Shown here one piece after another: positions 13,114-20,319 of a DNA stretch of 27,734 nt; within the stretch, counting starts at the first letter, position 1; the number at the start of each line of letters is the position of its first letter. The DNA is taken from positions 1 through 27,734 of IMG/VR virus record IMGVR_UViG_3300023093_000072. The stretch is one strand, 5' to 3'. The stretch is from a virus. The notes below the pieces were generated by a model. It made no database searches, had not been told where the DNA came from, and saw only the letters and a program-made list of their open reading frames with translations. The position numbers and the translations under genes are program-made.

Positions 13114-13566
13114 ATGACAAAAACACAATCAGTAGAGTTAGTATTTGAAAAGAACGGCACTAGCTGGGGCCTTAGTAGCGACATCGTTAAACACACGATT
13201 GAACTACCAATACCAGAAATGGGCTTCGACCAAGGTGTTCACCTAGTCGGGGCAAACGTAAAAAGCACCATCACCACTGGATCAGCAGACGGTAAATCGT
13301 CGGGTTCATCTGACACAGGTTGGATCAATATGGTACCGAACATCATCACAGACCGAGACGTTGAACAAATCGTAGGCGCAGTACTCACTATCGTAGACGC
13401 GACCATTACCGACAAAGATCAACGCAAGGCATTTAAATCGCTTATCAAGCAAGCAATCTACAACCGCTACAGCAACGTAACCACCCGCTCGGGTCAAATC
13501 GTTGGTGAAAGCGGTTATACAATTAACGCTGGGCCTGATGGCATCACCGAACCAACAGAATCTTAA
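13114..13566 (+). CDS. Hypothetical protein (150 aa)
   Basis: The N-terminal half is beta-rich and polar (MTKTQSVELVFEKNGTSW...), with a Ser/Gly linker (SADGKSSGSSDTGW). The C-terminal part has a helical segment (DVEQIVGAVLTIVDATI, then TDKDQRKAFKSLIKQAIYNRY) that looks like the charged helical ends of many small phage proteins. I do not recognise a family. It starts 53 nt after the tmRNA with only a weak purine-rich leader (AAGAAAAGAA), so it could be transcribed by read-through from the tmRNA promoter. Confidence 0.7.
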   Translation: MTKTQSVELVFEKNGTSWGLSSDIVKHTIELPIPEMGFDQGVHLVGANVKSTITTGSADGKSSGSSDTGWINMVPNIITDRDVEQIVGAVLTIVDATITDKDQRKAFKSLIKQAIYNRYSNVTTRSGQIVGESGYTINAGPDGITEPTES

Positions 13567-13577
13567 TAAATAAATAA

Positions 13578-13606
13578 TTGTCGTGCCGTGCTATAAAAGT
13601 TATAAT
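13578..13606 (+). promoter_or_regulatory. Promoter (TTGTCG-17-TATAAT)
   Basis: TTGTCG (13578-13583) and a perfect TATAAT (13601-13606) are separated by exactly 17 bp, just after the stop of the 150-aa gene. Transcription would start at about 13613 and run through a roughly 110-nt leader before the next likely ATG. Confidence 0.65.
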
Positions 13607-13612
13607 AGAAGT

Positions 13613-13726
13613 ACACCAGAGCTAGACTGTCAAACAAAACGAGCGTATCTATACGAACGAATGGGGTCAGCGGGCAGGATACGGTTCTGGGTCAATGATG
13701 TATTGTCTGACCCCAGAAATTATAAT
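13613..13726 (+). other. Structured leader or possible small RNA
   Basis: This is the stretch between a strong promoter and the 41-aa gene. CTGACCCC (13707-13714) can pair with GGGGTCAG (13663-13670) over 8 bp, or GGGTCA (13689-13694) can pair with TGACCC (13708-13713) over 6 bp; the two pairings exclude each other. That is the layout of an attenuator or switching leader, without a terminal U-run. An in-frame ATG at 13661 would instead extend the coding region by 22 residues. I cannot decide between leader RNA and coding. Confidence 0.35.
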
Positions 13727-13852
13727 ATGGCAAACCATAAACGAAAACCGAACTATAAATCGAAACGCTCTTGTGGGCTTTGCAAACCATGGAAACGAAT
13801 CGGTAATAGCAAAAAACTGGAAGATCGTAAGGCAATTCTTGCTATGACTTAG
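13727..13852 (+). CDS. Small basic protein with CxLCKPWKRxGN motif (41 aa)
   Basis: The product begins MANHKRKPNYKSKRSCGLCK and contains CGLCKPWKRIGNSK, a pattern seen in very small phage proteins (Lys-Ser-x-x-Cys-x-x-Cys-Lys-Pro-x-Lys, then a basic helix). It probably binds nucleic acid or one metal ion. The ATG at 13727 is preceded directly by TATAAT, too close to serve as its promoter. An in-frame ATG at 13661 would give 63 residues, but the extra part (MGSAGRIRFWVNDVL...) lacks the family pattern. Neither start has an RBS. Confidence 0.6.
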   Translation: MANHKRKPNYKSKRSCGLCKPWKRIGNSKKLEDRKAILAMT

Positions 13853-13886
13853 GTACAATCAAGTACCAATAAGCATAGGAGGTCCC

Positions 13887-14285
13887 ATGGGACAACTTAA
13901 ACGCGACCACGGGGGTTATCACTCAAGTGGTCTCTGGATCAAATATCAACAACCCGCTGTGGTTGAACGTAATGTTCACAAGAGCAAAAAAGACACAAAC
14001 AAATGGTGCAAAGGTAAAGTGGGTAAACCCCACGACTTTGTGCAAACGCTTCACCGCTCAAAATACGAAGCGTTCACGTGGTACACCTGCAAGTGCAACA
14101 CCTGCGGCAAACAAGTGTACAAGAAACGAGTAAAGTCGCTACCCCTCAAGATTCAAGTCGAGGGGTCTAGTGGCATTCGCTCATTCCCTATACAAGTTAA
14201 GGTAAACGGTAAAGCGATACCAATCGACCCGCGACGCTTCACCGAAGATTTTTGCTGGCAATGTATGGAGTGGCACACGTATTAA
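13887..14285 (+). CDS. Zinc-finger-like protein (132 aa)
   Basis: It has a perfect AGGAGG site 4 nt before the ATG and a TACAAT box at 13854-13859. The protein is basic, with Cys/His clusters: WCKGKVGKPHDF, YTCKCNTCGKQVYKKR (three Cys, treble-clef-like) and a terminal FCWQCMEWHTY. The middle (LPLKIQVEG ... FPIQVKVNGKAIPI) is predicted beta. Binding of zinc and nucleic acid is likely from composition; no named family is recognised. The ATG sits in a perfect 12-bp palindrome (13883-13894 region), which may be chance. Confidence 0.75.
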   Translation: MGQLKRDHGGYHSSGLWIKYQQPAVVERNVHKSKKDTNKWCKGKVGKPHDFVQTLHRSKYEAFTWYTCKCNTCGKQVYKKRVKSLPLKIQVEGSSGIRSFPIQVKVNGKAIPIDPRRFTEDFCWQCMEWHTY

Positions 14286-14289
14286 AGCG

Positions 14290-14318
14290 TTGTGCCCTCT
14301 GTCATATTCCTGTATAAT
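14290..14318 (+). promoter_or_regulatory. Promoter (TTGTGC-17-TATAAT), leaderless type
   Basis: TTGTGC (14290-14295) and TATAAT (14313-14318) are separated by 17 bp. The next ATG (14328) is 9 nt after the -10 and has no Shine-Dalgarno sequence, so transcription should begin at about the A of the start codon or within 3 nt of it. It drives the glycosyltransferase/methyltransferase cluster. Confidence 0.65.
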
Positions 14319-14327
14319 TAGCACTAG

Positions 14328-14696
14328 ATGAGAATAGAGGACGTAATCAAAGGTATCAAAGAGACTCGCGAGGAATTGCGCTCTCCCGATGCGATTACCG
14401 CCCCTGTTCTGCTTAGCGAAAATATGTACAAGCTCGCTCAATACGTTTCAGCCGCAGAAGAGATCGTAGCTGACATCGAGTCAGAGATGATTCTATTCGA
14501 AGCTGAGAAGGTAAAAGAGCTGTCTCGCAACAACTGGTCAGACACGAAAGTCAACCAGAAGGTGCGGCTTGAAAGCGCAGCGAACCGTGCAATCGTAGCA
14601 CGTCTCAACAAACTGATCGACTCATCATGGCGACTTATCAACGTATCGCAATCACGACGTAACCATATAGCAGAGGAGCTAAAAAACTTACTATGA
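14328..14696 (+). CDS. All-helical hypothetical protein (122 aa)
   Basis: It is composed of long charged helices: MRIEDVIKGIKETREELRS, then YVSAAEEIVADIESEMILFE and AKVKELSRNNWSDTKVNQKV, ending RNHIAEELKNLL. The layout resembles small coiled-coil phage proteins of unknown role, sometimes found near replication or structural genes. It is the first gene of the transcript that continues through the two glycosyltransferases. It ends in an ATGA overlap with the 84-aa gene. The function is unknown. Confidence 0.75.
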   Translation: MRIEDVIKGIKETREELRSPDAITAPVLLSENMYKLAQYVSAAEEIVADIESEMILFEAEKVKELSRNNWSDTKVNQKVRLESAANRAIVARLNKLIDSSWRLINVSQSRRNHIAEELKNLL

Positions 14697-14947
14697 AAAT
14701 CTTTGACAAATACTTCTACAAGGCTGATGACACGATTCTTATTCGTTCGTCAGTTATGCAACAAAAGACTGGTCTGGCTCTATTTCTTGCTGGTGACCGT
14801 CTACCGCCCTACATTTACAAGGTGCAGGTAACCAACCGCACTTGGCGTGGCTACACTGTCGTCGATGGTGATAACCTCAAGTACTTTGTTAAGTTCAAGT
14901 ACGTCATCACACGGGAAGATGTAGTCGAACCCGCTAAGAAGAAATAA
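14693..14947 (+). CDS. Small beta-rich protein (84 aa)
   Basis: The sequence is mostly beta-like and aromatic: MKIFDKYFYKADDTILIRSS, then LFLAGDRLPPYIYKVQVTNR and WRGYTVVDGDNLKYFVKFKY, with a basic end (EPAKKK). It reads as a single small domain, perhaps SH3- or OB-like, but I cannot assign a family. It is co-translated with the helical protein upstream (ATGA overlap), with 1 nt between its stop and the next ATG. Confidence 0.7.
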   Translation: MKIFDKYFYKADDTILIRSSVMQQKTGLALFLAGDRLPPYIYKVQVTNRTWRGYTVVDGDNLKYFVKFKYVITREDVVEPAKKK

Positions 14948-14948
14948 G

Positions 14949-15608
14949 ATGGACGCGGTATATCTTTACAAGCATACAAACAGCGATGAGTTATTCTACT
15001 CGATTCGCTTGCTTCAGAAGTTCTACCCTGACCTAGGCACCATCTACGTTATCGGTGATCTGCCCCCAACAAGGCTTTACGGTGAAGTAGTCCATATTCT
15101 ACACCGCTCAATCGCAGGTAAGTTCGCTGACCAAATGCTCAAGTTCGCACTCGCAGTACGCATACCAGAGCTGACCGACCAGTTCATTCTTATGATGGAC
15201 GATGTCTATCTCACTGCACCTTTTGAGCCATACCGAATGTACGACCGTAAGTACCCAATGCTAAACGAGAAAATAAAATCTCGCGCTGATGACCCGTACC
15301 GCAAATCACTTATCAAGACGGACGTGTACCTGAAGCAAAATGACCTCGGTACCCGTAACTACGAACTCCACGTACCTGCTGTGATTGAAAAAGAGAAGGC
15401 GTTGTATATGACAAACAACCTCATCGACACGGATTTCGACCTGCAAATTAAAAGCCTGTACTTCAACTTCTACCCTTCGCTTGACGGGCTGGGTTCAGTG
15501 CCGTATGATGATGTTAAAAACATTAAAATCGAAGACGTTAATGCCTACTTATCGACAAGCAACGTAAAGTTCGCAAAATATAAGAAGTTCTTGGACCAAT
15601 TACTATGA
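14949..15608 (+). CDS. GT-A-type glycosyltransferase (Stealth/capsular-like), 219 aa
   Basis: The protein opens with MDAVYLYKHTNSDELFYSIR, then LLQKFYPDLGTIYVIGDLPP, the typical 'Ser-Ile-Arg ... Val-Ile-Gly-Asp' Rossmann-like start. It then has DQFILMMDDVYLTAPFE (about residues 78-94), where the DD pair is the metal/nucleotide-sugar site. The length is that of a minimal single-domain enzyme. It overlaps the next glycosyltransferase (ATGA), and a sugar methyltransferase follows. The acceptor may be a virion protein, DNA or cell-surface glycan; sequence does not tell. The glycosyltransferase fold is likely, the exact family less so. Confidence 0.68.
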   Translation: MDAVYLYKHTNSDELFYSIRLLQKFYPDLGTIYVIGDLPPTRLYGEVVHILHRSIAGKFADQMLKFALAVRIPELTDQFILMMDDVYLTAPFEPYRMYDRKYPMLNEKIKSRADDPYRKSLIKTDVYLKQNDLGTRNYELHVPAVIEKEKALYMTNNLIDTDFDLQIKSLYFNFYPSLDGLGSVPYDDVKNIKIEDVNAYLSTSNVKFAKYKKFLDQLL

Positions 15609-16999
15609 ATGAACCAGTAGTCGGGGTTGCAATATCAACCTACAAAAGACCAGATGTTTTCAAGAAAACATACAAAGAAATTAAAAAGTATCTACCAAAA
15701 GGTGCCGTACTTGTCGTTGTATCAGATCACGATGAAAATGCACCAAAAGAAGCTGACTACGTTTTCCCTGAACGGGGTGGCGTTGCAAGGGTTAAAAACA
15801 AATGTCTCGAACTTCTCGAAGAACGCGGTGCGACCGATTTCTTCCTTTTCGATGACGACACATACCCAAAGGTGAAAGACTGGTCGAAACCTTACGTCGA
15901 TAGCGAAGAACCTCACTTGATGTACCAGTTTCGGGAGTTCGCAAATAACCCAGCGAAACAACTCACCGATATGCTTGAAATATACCGCGACAGCACGATT
16001 GTTGCGTACTCGCATACTCGCGGTTGTATGATTTACGCTAATAAGGTAGTGCTTGAAAAAGTGGGTGGCTTAGACCCCCGATTCGGTATCTCGATGTTCG
16101 AACACACCGCATGGACTAACCGCATCTTCAATGCTGGCCTTACTACGTTCAGAGCAATGGACGTACCCGATAGTTCGAAACTGATCTACAGCATGGACGA
16201 ATACCAAGAGGTTTCAAGCTCAATCGAACAGCAAGCACGACGAACTGGTCTCGCGAACAACGCGAAATTGTACCGCGAATCGCTAAAATCCAGCGAATAC
16301 ATTGATTACCGAGAAGTTAAGAAGTCTGACAGTGCAGGAATGAACAACATAATTATTGCTTCTTACTTTACTTCGCACGAAGACCCTCAACGCAAGGTGA
16401 ACTGGTCAGCAGACTACAGCGCGATGAAGCCGCTTATTGATTCATTGCAGGGTGAAAAGCTAGTGCTTCTGCACGACTGCTTCGACGAGCCCGATACTGA
16501 GCAGGTGACGCACATAAAAGTTGAAAGCGTGTTGAACCCGTACTTCCAGCGGTGGCTCAGCATTTATCGCTACCTGAAACAACACCCCGAAATTGATAAT
16601 GTTTTCTGTGTAGATTCAACCGATGTCGAGGTGGTCAATAACCCATTCAGAGATATGCAACCTGGAAAGATTTATTCTGGTATCGAGCAGGGTGTGCCTT
16701 CACAAAGTAGATGGTTGCGACAACACTCAACCGTTGAACCATATCGCACTTTCACCGCGCGAAACCGCCAGCATATACTCAACTGCGGTGTAGTTGGTGG
16801 CTCTCGCGAAGACATTATCGACATTTGTAGGGGTATTTACACCCGATACTTCGATAGCGGTAAGAAAATCACAGTCGAAATGCCGATTTATGGCTTTTTA
16901 CTGCGAACCTTCTACGCTGGCAGGGTTATCACTGCGGGTGTCACAAATCAATTCAAGTCGTTCAAGTCAGATGGCACCGAACGATTCAAACATAAATAG
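15605..16999 (+). CDS. Two-domain glycosyltransferase (464 aa)
   Basis: The N-terminal half is a family-2-like GT-A domain: VVGVAISTYKRPDVFKKTYK, then ADYVFPERGGVARVKNKCLE and FFLFDDDTYPKV (about residues 79-90, DxD-type site), and later GGLDPRFGISMFEHTAWTNR. From about residue 245 a second domain starts (MNNIIIASYFTSHEDPQRKV), with VLLHDCFDE and FCVDSTDVEVV (about 332-342), again a DxD-type motif, followed by GKIYSGIEQG. Such two-domain enzymes occur in phages, including actinophages whose virions are glycosylated. It may add two sugars in turn; this is inference. It is part of the same transcript as its neighbours. Confidence 0.8.
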   Translation: MNEPVVGVAISTYKRPDVFKKTYKEIKKYLPKGAVLVVVSDHDENAPKEADYVFPERGGVARVKNKCLELLEERGATDFFLFDDDTYPKVKDWSKPYVDSEEPHLMYQFREFANNPAKQLTDMLEIYRDSTIVAYSHTRGCMIYANKVVLEKVGGLDPRFGISMFEHTAWTNRIFNAGLTTFRAMDVPDSSKLIYSMDEYQEVSSSIEQQARRTGLANNAKLYRESLKSSEYIDYREVKKSDSAGMNNIIIASYFTSHEDPQRKVNWSADYSAMKPLIDSLQGEKLVLLHDCFDEPDTEQVTHIKVESVLNPYFQRWLSIYRYLKQHPEIDNVFCVDSTDVEVVNNPFRDMQPGKIYSGIEQGVPSQSRWLRQHSTVEPYRTFTARNRQHILNCGVVGGSREDIIDICRGIYTRYFDSGKKITVEMPIYGFLLRTFYAGRVITAGVTNQFKSFKSDGTERFKHK

Positions 17000-17011
17000 A
17001 AAAGAGAGAAA

Positions 17012-17527
17012 ATGGCTGGAGTTTCAGATTTCGAAAACAAACATATTATTAGACAGTGGCTTCTAGATCACGAAGATGATTTCAAAACCGTGCTCGACAT
17101 TGGTGCGGGTGTGGGTACATATTCGCTAATGGGTCGTATGCCCTCTCAGCACTGGACCGCGCTCGAGGTTTTTGAGCCGTACGTTGAGATGTTCAACCTT
17201 GAAAATAAATACAATGAAGTAATTGTCGAAGACGCTCGAACTCACGAGTATAAAGACTACGATCTTATCATTGCGGCAGATATGATTGAGCACATGGAAA
17301 AAGAAGAAGCAAAAACCCTCATTAAAAAACTGATTGAGCATTCAAAAACGTTGCTGATTTGCTTCCCTGTGATTCACCACGACCAACACGCAGGAGCCGA
17401 AGGTAATGATTTTGAGACACACGTTGACCATTGGGACGTAGAAGAGATGGACGATTTCTTGGCTGATAACGATTTCACTTCTATCGTTGGTGAAGTCTGC
17501 GCTTACTACCACGTTAGCAAACCCTAA
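17012..17527 (+). CDS. Class I SAM-dependent methyltransferase (171 aa)
   Basis: It has motif I VLDIGAGVGTY (about residues 27-37), an acidic end of strand 2 (ALEVFEPYVEMFN), a motif III region (VIVEDARTHEYKDYD), and LIIAADMIEHM followed by LLICFPVIHH. It has no DNA-methyltransferase DPPY/NPPF or target-recognition region, so the substrate is more likely a small molecule, sugar or protein. It lies 12 nt after the two-domain glycosyltransferase, with a GAGAG site. O-methylation of an attached sugar is the natural guess from context. Confidence 0.85.
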   Translation: MAGVSDFENKHIIRQWLLDHEDDFKTVLDIGAGVGTYSLMGRMPSQHWTALEVFEPYVEMFNLENKYNEVIVEDARTHEYKDYDLIIAADMIEHMEKEEAKTLIKKLIEHSKTLLICFPVIHHDQHAGAEGNDFETHVDHWDVEEMDDFLADNDFTSIVGEVCAYYHVSKP

Positions 17528-17715
17528 TCTTTTTTGGTGATTGTTTAAGGTGAGGAAACAGCCCCCCCTACCCCCCAAGAACTTAAACGTCTTGAAGGAT
17601 AGGTAAGCTGAATCTTTCTCGGAGCCATGCCGTCGGAGTATCATCAGTGTAACCACCCCCTATAAGTAGTACAATGACCTGTCACGTCAAAGGGTTACAG
17701 CGACAACCTGCTATA
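17528..17715. other. Non-coding stretch with C7-TA-C6 tract
   Basis: No convincing coding region or tRNA is seen here. It begins with a T-run (17530-17535) after a weak TTAG/CTAA stem, possibly a poor terminator for the methyltransferase transcript. C7 (17562-17568), TA and C6 (17571-17576) form an unusual low-complexity block. A TACAAT (17670-17675 region) occurs further on without an obvious gene. Confidence 0.4.
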
Positions 17716-17847
17716 TCATTCTGTCCAAACAGTAAACTGCAAATCAGAAGTCGATAAGAATATAGCGTCGAGGGTTTGCACCTCTTCCTGGTTCTCGTCC
17801 CAATTCATATCATACAGGGCGTCCTTTGCCAATGCTAGTTTTTTCAT
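17716..17847 (-). CDS. Possible small acidic protein (43 aa)
   Basis: A minus-strand ORF beginning MKKLALAKDALYDMNWDENQ and ending SDLQFTVWTE is preceded by AGGA and a TATACA box within about 12 nt. It sits opposite the direction of the flanking genes, back-to-back with the 49-aa gene promoter. The start context and sensible composition argue for a gene, but it is short and alone. It may be an antisense-side small protein or a chance ORF. Confidence 0.35.
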   Translation of the reverse strand: MKKLALAKDALYDMNWDENQEEVQTLDAIFLSTSDLQFTVWTE

Positions 17848-17854
17848 TGTCCTG

Positions 17855-17860
17855 TATAAT
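17855..17860 (+). promoter_or_regulatory. -10 box for the 49-aa gene (leaderless type)
   Basis: A perfect TATAAT lies 6 nt before an ATG with no Shine-Dalgarno sequence. There is no good -35 at 17 bp; TTGCCA occurs 23 bp upstream. It overlaps a possible promoter for the opposite 43-aa ORF. Confidence 0.5.
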
Positions 17861-17866
17861 AGTAAT

Positions 17867-18016
17867 ATGGTAGAAGATAAAATACACATCAGCAGCCCAC
17901 AAAACCGTGCACAACGACGAGCGACTAAGCCGTCAGATCCAAAGTACACGAAAGCACGTTGGGCAATGCAGCCGAAAGCTGAGCTACGACGCAAACGAAA
18001 ATTAGGGAGAAAATAA
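17867..18016 (+). CDS. Small very basic protein (49 aa)
   Basis: The protein is rich in Arg and Lys (RAQRRATKPSDPKYTKARW ... AELRRKRKLGRK) and has no hydrophobic core, so it probably binds nucleic acid or the ribosome, or is disordered. Its stop codon is immediately followed by the ATG of the 144-aa gene, with a GGGAGA site inside its last codons, so both are co-expressed. The role is unknown. Confidence 0.65.
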   Translation: MVEDKIHISSPQNRAQRRATKPSDPKYTKARWAMQPKAELRRKRKLGRK

Positions 18017-18451
18017 ATGGCAAAAACAACTGAATCACGATTGCTTGCGATTGAAAAAAAGGTGCAGCGCGTAATCCGCAAAAGCATTCGCAACAATGAA
18101 ACCGATTATCACGTTCAAATGAGCGTCTCTTCACTCGATCCAGGTGTAGTTAAGTACTCACTTAACATTCAGAACCTAGACGGTACATTCGCTCCTATTA
18201 CCTCTGTATTAACTTCGCTTGACGACCTTGAATCAGTAGCAAAAGAGCTGGAAAACAAGATCGACCGCGACCTGCTCGAGAAGAAATTCATTCAGTCACG
18301 TATCGACATCTTCGAAAAGCAACTAGAGGGTGCAAAGCAATCTCTCGCTGACCTTGAAGAGCTTGGTTACGAAGGGCTTCGCGAACGACAAACGCTCGAG
18401 TTCAACGCTAAATACAAACAAGCTGACGAAGACGAGGACGTAGAGAGCTAA
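18017..18451 (+). CDS. Coiled-coil hypothetical protein (144 aa)
   Basis: It has a basic helical N-terminus (SRLLAIEKKVQRVIRKSIR), a beta-rich middle (DYHVQMSVSSLDPGVVKYSL) and a long coiled coil (ENKIDRDLLEKKFIQSRIDI, then FEKQLEGAKQSLADLEELG). It ends in an acidic tail (ADEDEDVES). It follows the basic 49-aa protein with no gap. The acidic tail matches that of TerS (AEDVES), which may only reflect composition. No family is recognised. Confidence 0.75.
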   Translation: MAKTTESRLLAIEKKVQRVIRKSIRNNETDYHVQMSVSSLDPGVVKYSLNIQNLDGTFAPITSVLTSLDDLESVAKELENKIDRDLLEKKFIQSRIDIFEKQLEGAKQSLADLEELGYEGLRERQTLEFNAKYKQADEDEDVES

Positions 18452-18461
18452 ACACTCTCTG
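18441..18461 (+). terminator. Weak stem-loop after the coiled-coil gene
   Basis: AGAGAG (18442-18447) and CTCTCT (18455-18460) form a 6-bp stem with a 7-nt loop over the stop codon. No U-run follows, so it is a poor terminator and may just be a structural element. Confidence 0.25.
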
Positions 18462-18490
18462 CCAACTGTCTCCAGCTTACAGGAACGATT

Positions 18491-19027
18491 ATGGGTAAAA
18501 AGTTAACTGGTAACCCACATATCATCAAAAACGGGGTTTGCACCCTGTTTTTGTTAGATAAAGACGGTAAGGTACGCGCTAAGACAATCGTAGACGAAGA
18601 TGACGCTGAGCGTGTCTTAAAACGTCGCTGGTTAGTCGGTAGAAGCGGGTATGCAATCACAGTCGCTGGTGAGAAACAAATTGGTCTGCACAACTTCATT
18701 ATGAATAGTCAGATGATCGACCACAAAAGCGGCAACCGTTTCGACAACCGAAAGGTAAATCTGCGAAAGGTGACTCGACAGCAGAATGCACAGAATGTCG
18801 CCATCGGTAAGCAGAACACTTCTGGCTATAAAGGAGTCTCGTGGGACTCACGCCTTAACAAGTGGGCTGTGTTTATTCAAATCCCTGGTGCAAAGATCAA
18901 GCGGGTTTGGGCAGATGACGACCCGATACAAGCCGCGTACATCTACGACCAATGGGCTATGCAATTATTTGGTGAGTTCGCCCGCACCAACTTTCAATAC
19001 AACAACGAAAAAGAGACCAGCCCGTAG
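18491..19027 (+). CDS. HNH endonuclease with AP2-like domain (homing type), 178 aa
   Basis: The HNH core is in IGLHNFIMNSQMIDHKSGNR, followed by DNRKVNLRKVTRQQNAQN (catalytic His and Asn, residues 67-101). An AP2-like DNA-binding domain follows: TSGYKGVSWDSRLNKWAVFI, and QAAYIYDQWAMQLFGEFA at the end (about 110-163). This HNH/AP2 combination is the standard free-standing phage homing endonuclease. It has an AGGA site, its own start after a 39-nt gap, and ends within a terminator, so it looks like an inserted cassette. Its likely target is an uninserted copy of this site. Confidence 0.92.
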   Translation: MGKKLTGNPHIIKNGVCTLFLLDKDGKVRAKTIVDEDDAERVLKRRWLVGRSGYAITVAGEKQIGLHNFIMNSQMIDHKSGNRFDNRKVNLRKVTRQQNAQNVAIGKQNTSGYKGVSWDSRLNKWAVFIQIPGAKIKRVWADDDPIQAAYIYDQWAMQLFGEFARTNFQYNNEKETSP

Positions 19028-19042
19028 GTAGGTCTCTCTTTC
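19009..19042 (+). terminator. Rho-independent terminator
   Basis: AGAGACC (19012-19018) pairs with GGTCTCT (19031-19037) over a 12-nt loop. It is preceded by an A-run and followed by CTTTC, so it could work in both directions between converging genes. The HNH/AP2 stop codon lies in the loop. Confidence 0.6.
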
Positions 19043-19090
19043 GATACGTCGCTCAGGTTTTTACCTACGCGTACGCTAATTGTAACTCGA

Positions 19091-19825
19091 CTATTTTACT
19101 TCTGCAATAGCTTTGTCGTGAATGTTCATAATGATTGACACGTTGTCAAACCAGAACAGTTGCGCTCGGAAGATACCACCCGTAGCTTTGAAGTTATTGT
19201 AGAAACGGTCGTGTGAGAATCCTGGTGTACCAAGAGCTGAAAGATACGCTCGGATCATCTTACCTTGAATGAAGATAGGGTTGATACGTGCAATGTCTTC
19301 GATTTGTTGTACACGGTCTTCGATAGTTTCGTGGTCGAAGTCAGCAAGTTGTCCGAGCTTAAAGCGTCGGTTTTTACCTGATGATTCCCCACCGACGATG
19401 ATCGCTAGAAGAATTGTTGGTGTTAACCAAGTGTGGTTTTCTAGAATGTCTGCAAAGTTCTTGTAAGTCTGTGAACCTTGTGAGACGTAAAGGTGTAGGT
19501 AGTCCATGAGGTTCCAAGTCTTAGATGTGATGTTCATCTGTAGAGCGTCAGAAACTGTGAGACCTGGGCGCATAATGTAAGCTACTGGGATGCCTGCTGT
19601 TTCGGCAGCTTGTAGACGGTGTTGACCATCAATGACTTCCATCTTTTCGTTTACAGTAATAGGTGAGATTTCTGTAATGTTAGTTGGTTTACCTTTTGAG
19701 TCTGGTGTTTCAATTTGTGCGATAAGTCGCTTGACGTGCTTTTGGTCAACGTTTCGGTTACCACCGAGCACCTTGAATTGTCCATAGTCTACTGTAGACT
19801 GAACTTGGTTTGTTGTTCGTGACAT
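19091..19825 (-). CDS. ParB-like nuclease-domain protein (244 aa)
   Basis: The ParB/sulfiredoxin-fold signature is clear: a start strand (FKVLGGNRNVDQKHVKRLIA), then ISPITVNEKMEVIDGQHRLQ (about residues 54-71) with the conserved DGQHR loop, and AAETAGIPVAYIMRPG. The C-terminal 150 residues are helical and resemble phage ParB-like proteins rather than chromosomal ParB, with no clear helix-turn-helix. It has a strong AAGGAG site. It may bind CTP or DNA and regulate transcription or act as a nuclease. It ends opposite the HNH/AP2 gene, separated by the terminator. Confidence 0.85.
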   Translation of the reverse strand: MSRTTNQVQSTVDYGQFKVLGGNRNVDQKHVKRLIAQIETPDSKGKPTNITEISPITVNEKMEVIDGQHRLQAAETAGIPVAYIMRPGLTVSDALQMNITSKTWNLMDYLHLYVSQGSQTYKNFADILENHTWLTPTILLAIIVGGESSGKNRRFKLGQLADFDHETIEDRVQQIEDIARINPIFIQGKMIRAYLSALGTPGFSHDRFYNNFKATGGIFRAQLFWFDNVSIIMNIHDKAIAEVK

Positions 19826-19905
19826 AGGGTCTCCTTGCTTTAAGCAATGTTATTTTCTTCTTCTTATACACCGTAGTTTAGAGACATACCGCTCAGGTCA
19901 TTTTG

Positions 19906-20319
19906 CTACTCTATTGTTCGAGTTCGTGGTCGTACGTAGCCTTGCTTCTTATTAAGACCAAGACGAATATCTGCTGAACGAGCTGCTGGTTTATAGAACT
20001 TATAAGTGTAATCTTCACCTTCAACTTTTACGTACTTGCCGCGTGGTGCAATACCACTCTTAGCAAAACGAATTGAACGTAGTGTGTGGTTAGTCTTACC
20101 ATTTCGGGTCATAGACTTTAAGTAACCAACGCCTAAGTGTTCTTTTGTTGCTACTGGTTCGAACTTGACAATGCCTTCTTCTGGGTCGAAAAGAATTTTT
20201 GCGAACTCGAAGTCTGGTTTGTCTTGTCCGAAGTAGAAACCGTCAACTGTGTGACTGACGATATTCTCATCGTGCGATTTAGGGTCTCGCTTCCCGACTG
20301 TAAACTCAGTTAGTGCCAT
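19906..20319 (-). CDS. Hypothetical beta-rich protein (137 aa)
   Basis: The protein starts MALTEFTVGKRDPKSHDENI and contains FAKILFDPEEGIVKFEPVAT, then SMTRNGKTNHTLRSIRFAKS and GKYVKVEGEDYTYKFYKPAA. A basic C-terminus follows (KKQGYVRPRTRTIE). The short alternating strands suggest a small beta domain. No family is recognised. It starts in a TAATG overlap with the C2H2-like gene and is co-translated with it. Confidence 0.72.
   Translation of the reverse strand: MALTEFTVGKRDPKSHDENIVSHTVDGFYFGQDKPDFEFAKILFDPEEGIVKFEPVATKEHLGVGYLKSMTRNGKTNHTLRSIRFAKSGIAPRGKYVKVEGEDYTYKFYKPAARSADIRLGLNKKQGYVRPRTRTIE

Noticed and set aside
13114-13566. 150-aa protein as an anti-CBASS/Thoeris sponge
   Set aside because: Only a charged helix is shared; the conserved residues of those families are not seen.
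13663-13714. tRNA gene from the 7-bp GGGGTCA/TGACCCC pair
   Set aside because: Only 52 nt long, with no T-loop or anticodon arm.
17342-17656. Minus-strand 104-aa ORF
   Set aside because: It lies mostly antisense to the methyltransferase coding frame and has no ribosome-binding site or family pattern.
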